Shown piece after piece: positions 21,401 to 24,180 of a stretch of DNA of 24,180 nucleotides (the first letter of the stretch is position 1; each line of letters begins with the position of its first letter). The stretch is taken from the IMG/VR virus record IMGVR_UViG_3300046777_002767, positions 1 to 24,180 of that record; one strand, 5' to 3'. The DNA is from a virus. Below the pieces are notes generated by a model. It was given only the letters and a program-made list of their open reading frames with translations, was not told the origin of the DNA and did not search any database. The position numbers and the translations under genes were made by a program.

Positions 21401-24180
21401 GATCTCCATCTAAAGAAGCCGATGCTAGATTTATGGCGCAAGGAAAAAACATAGCCGATGGCGTTATTGTAGGCCTTGAAAAAGGATTTAAAGCAGGAGC
21501 AAGATCAGTCTATGGTGGAATGGGTCCGCTAGGGTCATTAAGGGCCATAGGTCCAGGAGTAGAATCTCTAGGCCCTGCCACTAGAATAAGAGAAGCCATG
21601 CACCATGAGGCAGCAGCAAGAACAACGCTAGCAAGAGCCCTTCAAAAAGAAGTAATTGTACAAGGCATGATTACAGATAGCCAATTAAGAACAGATGAAC
21701 TTCAAAAGAAAGGCAATATAACGCTTGTGAATTGGACAAAGAGCCTTGAAACAGGGCTATGGGTCCATAAAGATGGAGCAGTCGCTGGTAAGAAAAGAAC
21801 AGAAACATTAGAAGCACTTGCCATAGAAGAGGCAAATAGATTAGCCCTAGAGAAAAAACTTTCTGGGATTGTAACTATAAGACAGCGTGCTGAAGAACGT
21901 GCAGCAGAAACAGCCCGTATTAAGGCAAGTTCAGATGAGGCGCTATCAAGAGCAAATACTGCTCGCGCAGCGGCTTCATTTGGAGTAGGCCCTGGCGGAT
22001 CAATGGGATACCTTATGGGTGGAGTTTCTCCATATGCGGCAGGCGTAGCAAGATCATCCAGATTTGGACATATGACTTTAGAGGAAAGAAAACAACTTGC
22101 TGCTGCTAGGAGAGAGTCTTATCTATTACAAAGAGGTGTTGCCCCAAATACTGGGCCAGCCGTTGGAATAGGAGCCGCAAAAGATTCTGCCCAAGGTGGA
22201 ATGCGTGGCATGGGCGCAATGAATGCAATGTTTGCCCTATCTATGGTTACTTCTAGTCTATCGATGATGAGCGGGGCATCTCAGGAGGCCACCGCTAAAC
22301 TTGGTCTATTTACTACAGCATTAATGACTGCTAGTACATTAATGATGTTAAGAGGTTCAGGCGCTGGGGTTCCTAGAAATTTCCTAGGAATGGGCTCATT
22401 GTCGAATGCTGCTGGTGCTGCTAATTTAAGAAAGACTGGAATGGCTGGGGCTACTGCTGCACAGGCTGGACAACTTAGAGGTTTAGGTTATGGAAAAGAT
22501 CTTGGAAAATTAAGCGGCGCTTTAAGTATGTTAGGTGGTCCAGTAGGAATGGGTGCAGCCGCAGCCATTACTGGCATTGCAGCAGCATATCTACTTGTTG
22601 AAAATGCAGCGGAGCAAGCAAGAAAGCGTTCAGTAGCCGCCTTTGAAGATCCCATTAAATCAGCAGAATATTTTGGTGTAGCGATTACTGATGTAACCCA
22701 ACAGATGAAAGATCTTCAGACAGGAATAGAAGAACCTATCGATCAGGGTATTAGGGATGCTGTAAAACAAGATTATGCCGCCCTAATTGAAAAAATTCGT
22801 TTTAGTGGCGCATCAGCAGGAGCAAGAGAATTATCTCTAGTCTTTAATAAAATGATTGCTTCCGGTTTATCTGCCGAAAGTGCTACAGCAGCAGTAAAAG
22901 CGATTGCAATAGAATCTGGTCAGGCTGGTGGAGAGGCATTTGCTACAGCATATCGTGAAGGTTTAATGCGATCAACAACTCCAAAAGATGTAGCAAATAA
23001 TTTAGTGGCGCAATTCGACCCTGAACTAATGGCTAGAAATGCAGAAGAAATTCGTAAATCAATTGAACAAGTTGATTTAGGCCCAATGATGGATATGGCT
23101 GGAAATAGTGCGGAATTATTAGATAATACTTTTGGAGATATTCTTACTGGAGTTGCTAGTTTTACAAGTAATTTAAATCAAGGCATGAGATTTGCAAGAA
23201 TGGCTATTACTAACATTCTTCCAGAAGATAATATGTTTTCACAATCAATAAATCAGTTATTTGATAAAGATCAGGCGCAAGCAGCAATAGATACAGCCTC
23301 AAACTATTCAAGAACTATGGAGCAACTTGCCGCAAATCTGGCAGAAAATATGGACGTTTCTTCTACACAAATGATAGGAGTAGTTGAAACATTATTTTCT
23401 ACATTTAAAGACGCCCCAACAGAAAGTATGCGAGCATTTGATAAAATTTCAGAAGTAGCCCTATCTTTTAATAATGTTGAATATGATCCAGCACCTATTC
23501 AAGAATTTTTAAATACATTAGATCCAATTGCTTCTATTACACTTAGCCCATTAATTCAAGATAATGAAGAACTTGCTCTTAAAATTCTTAAAGCAACTGC
23601 AGCAGGGATGGATCTACAAGATATTTTAGATGCGATAGCAAACGATAGACTGGATATTGAAATTAATGTAAGGGTAGAAATAGCAGAGGCAGAGCAAGAA
23701 CTTTCTCAATTAAGAAAAGACCTTGCTGAAGGAATTGAAGGAGACCTTGAGGGCGACATAGAAAGATTAGATACAAGAATATTAAATCTTACAGATAGAA
23801 TTAGCAATCTTGGTGAAAAAAGAGAAGAATCTCTTGAAAAATTACAGGAGAATTTTGACGGAGAACAGAAAATTCGTGAGGATTCAGTTGAAGCACTAGA
23901 AGATGAGTTAGAAAATAAAAAAGAAGTATTCGAAGAAGAAATGAAGGCTCTAGATGATAGACAGGATAAAATACAAAAATCCTCAGATGCCTACATAGAA
24001 TCTCTTGAAAAAAATCAAAAAGCAGATTCATTCTATGCTCAACAAAGAAAAACTGCTTTTGGTGCGCTAGAAAAACTTGCTTCTGGCGATGTATTCGGAT
24101 TCCTTCAAGAGCGCGAACAAATGTCTGCTGATGCCCAAAACTTCTCTTATGATCAAATGATTTCTGATATTGAAGAAAGA
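18406..24180 (+). CDS. tape measure protein (TP901-like), 3' end beyond the window
   Basis: At least 1925 residues, open to the window edge. It sets tail length and takes part in DNA ejection. TTG18406 is chosen because GAGGG (18393-18397) lies 8 nt upstream and the start overlaps the chaperone stop. Residues ~165-205 (LMVGFTVPLMLFTAV, then SKQFRDLDKEL) and ~230-520 match the TP901 tail domain. A hydrophobic block is at ~540-565. GRGDKIPAMLEPGEFIVNRA (670-689) is the motif of phage tape measures. ARTGSPSKEA (~996-1005) is another. More hydrophobic segments lie at ~1266-1320 and ~1380-1400. A long acidic coiled coil fills ~1746-1885. By the usual ~1.5 angstrom per residue the tail would exceed ~290 nm (inference). 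Confidence 0.92.
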   Translation, partial: MANIHSTITYNANLSAAQAQIKALTTQIGTLTAAFNTLDKSALMAQRSLAATFAAGVGQAGGFTTQTVKATSAVETFGRQLAANRLTMRQYFREAITGYTRQNSLMRQLAAQQVRYQQSMAVPIGGGQAMMVTPQNISAAGNAAALASQRFSVFNQLVNGGATAMLNWGKNTQWAGRQLMVGFTVPLMLFTAVASKQFRDLDKELTRFQKVYGSDLGNAISESTSRMREQVKQLAFDISSTYGIAAKETAALAADIAATGAEGEKLISGVQQTTRLAVLGEVDRQEAMKATLSLQSAFKMNTNELAESINFLNAVENQTSATLQDLSTAIPKVGPVVRSLGGDIKDLATLLVAMREGGIPAAEAANALKSGLASLINPTKQASEVAKQFGVDLVGIVEANRGQLMPTIYAMQEALSGLDSFSRSRVIEQIFGKYQFARITALFDNIGRAGSQTQSVVELASKSSTELARVANQELRILTESTAIKFQRTLEDLKNSIMPIGQVLTETLIPIFEFIGSGMKTFASFFQALPEPVKNFAKYGVAIAALAGPIIMLVGLFGNLIANGIKFGMMLTRIGARIAGIKTEKFELLTADVMAAKLGVDRLTTSFDTQEKALLRLTGVLSSYEASLRRLTTANPALFVPGAIPSARGAIPIRRQGGSDRPEFVPGSGRGDKIPAMLEPGEFIVNRAATEKYAPVLMEMNRGTLKGFAKGTQEYNLSHLGAPRVATAGQVLMMPGISESARAMASLVAALHGAEAQILIYSNAVVNLTKDTNLQLERGKGVKAKILRQELATADAFIPLQDQLRRLIRETGEFAGDVNLAEQAAAEFATKIRSELSGIRGTVSAARLGEITRSAVGGMSPTTAALMTRLLERETTMQPKGLGAGNLSMFAAMTGQPLRGKGDSLTVGIGGKDVRIRSSRGGERVGLYEDIRPYKGSATSILSSSAASQYSKVSTSTLPKPYSYTSEGSRFYGAAAASVIESNIKDAILKGIILGARTGSPSKEADARFMAQGKNIADGVIVGLEKGFKAGARSVYGGMGPLGSLRAIGPGVESLGPATRIREAMHHEAAARTTLARALQKEVIVQGMITDSQLRTDELQKKGNITLVNWTKSLETGLWVHKDGAVAGKKRTETLEALAIEEANRLALEKKLSGIVTIRQRAEERAAETARIKASSDEALSRANTARAAASFGVGPGGSMGYLMGGVSPYAAGVARSSRFGHMTLEERKQLAAARRESYLLQRGVAPNTGPAVGIGAAKDSAQGGMRGMGAMNAMFALSMVTSSLSMMSGASQEATAKLGLFTTALMTASTLMMLRGSGAGVPRNFLGMGSLSNAAGAANLRKTGMAGATAAQAGQLRGLGYGKDLGKLSGALSMLGGPVGMGAAAAITGIAAAYLLVENAAEQARKRSVAAFEDPIKSAEYFGVAITDVTQQMKDLQTGIEEPIDQGIRDAVKQDYAALIEKIRFSGASAGARELSLVFNKMIASGLSAESATAAVKAIAIESGQAGGEAFATAYREGLMRSTTPKDVANNLVAQFDPELMARNAEEIRKSIEQVDLGPMMDMAGNSAELLDNTFGDILTGVASFTSNLNQGMRFARMAITNILPEDNMFSQSINQLFDKDQAQAAIDTASNYSRTMEQLAANLAENMDVSSTQMIGVVETLFSTFKDAPTESMRAFDKISEVALSFNNVEYDPAPIQEFLNTLDPIASITLSPLIQDNEELALKILKATAAGMDLQDILDAIANDRLDIEINVRVEIAEAEQELSQLRKDLAEGIEGDLEGDIERLDTRILNLTDRISNLGEKREESLEKLQENFDGEQKIREDSVEALEDELENKKEVFEEEMKALDDRQDKIQKSSDAYIESLEKNQKADSFYAQQRKTAFGALEKLASGDVFGFLQEREQMSADAQNFSYDQMISDIEER

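Noticed and set aside
1-24180. tRNA genes, CRISPR arrays, insertion sequences, integrase or attachment sites
   Set aside because: No cloverleaf-like sequence, regular direct repeats, transposase motifs or integrase motifs were seen. No gene-free stretch exceeds about 100 bases.

Overview
The window is a piece of a tailed double-stranded DNA phage (or prophage) genome. It is AT-rich, tightly packed and almost all on the + strand. It holds the head and front-tail module of a long-tailed phage, most likely a siphovirus because no sheath gene lies between neck and tail tube. Ahead of that module is an accessory cassette for protein or sugar modification. The host cannot be named from this sequence. 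Putative leaderless promoters (a -10 box 6-7 nt before an ATG with no Shine-Dalgarno), TTG starts, and a capsid protease carrying zinc-ribbon and Tudor-like modules all suggest an actinobacterial host with a low-GC genome. This is inference.

Layout. 1-307: 3' end of a gene with a beta-rich product. 291-7439: one co-directional run of nine genes, mostly joined by ATGA or 8-nt overlaps. In order they are three prolyl-4-hydroxylase-like 2-oxoglutarate/Fe(II) oxygenases (the first lacks its iron-binding histidines), a GlcNAc-transferase-like protein (Skp1 hydroxyproline GlcNAc-transferase family, PF11397-like), three tandem paralogues of an uncharacterised ~230-250 aa family, a second PF11397-like enzyme with intact motifs, and a GT-A glycosyltransferase. 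7429-7938: the only minus-strand gene, a GNAT acetyltransferase, which overlaps the cassette tail to tail. 7993-9186: a LamG-like beta-sandwich protein and a small pre-portal protein, each behind its own putative leaderless promoter. 9152-14213: portal, long prohead protease with a probable in-frame nested scaffold, major capsid protein and a terminator. 14265-17693: head-tail connector proteins, tail terminator, major tail protein and a second terminator. 17734-18413: tail assembly chaperones joined by a -1 frameshift at CCCAAAC. 18406-end: tape measure protein, at least 1925 residues and cut by the window edge.

How the genes fit together. The right two thirds is a standard assembly line. 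The portal nucleates a capsid, the protease/scaffold builds and matures it, connector proteins close the head, and the tail tube is polymerised on the tape measure with help from the frameshifted chaperones. The left third is the unusual part. P4H-like hydroxylases beside PF11397 GlcNAc-transferase homologues recall the eukaryotic Skp1 pathway, in which a proline is hydroxylated and then capped with GlcNAc. I propose that this phage encodes a hydroxylation-glycosylation system, perhaps for its own virion proteins or for a host surface glycan. The gene families support this; the substrate is unknown.
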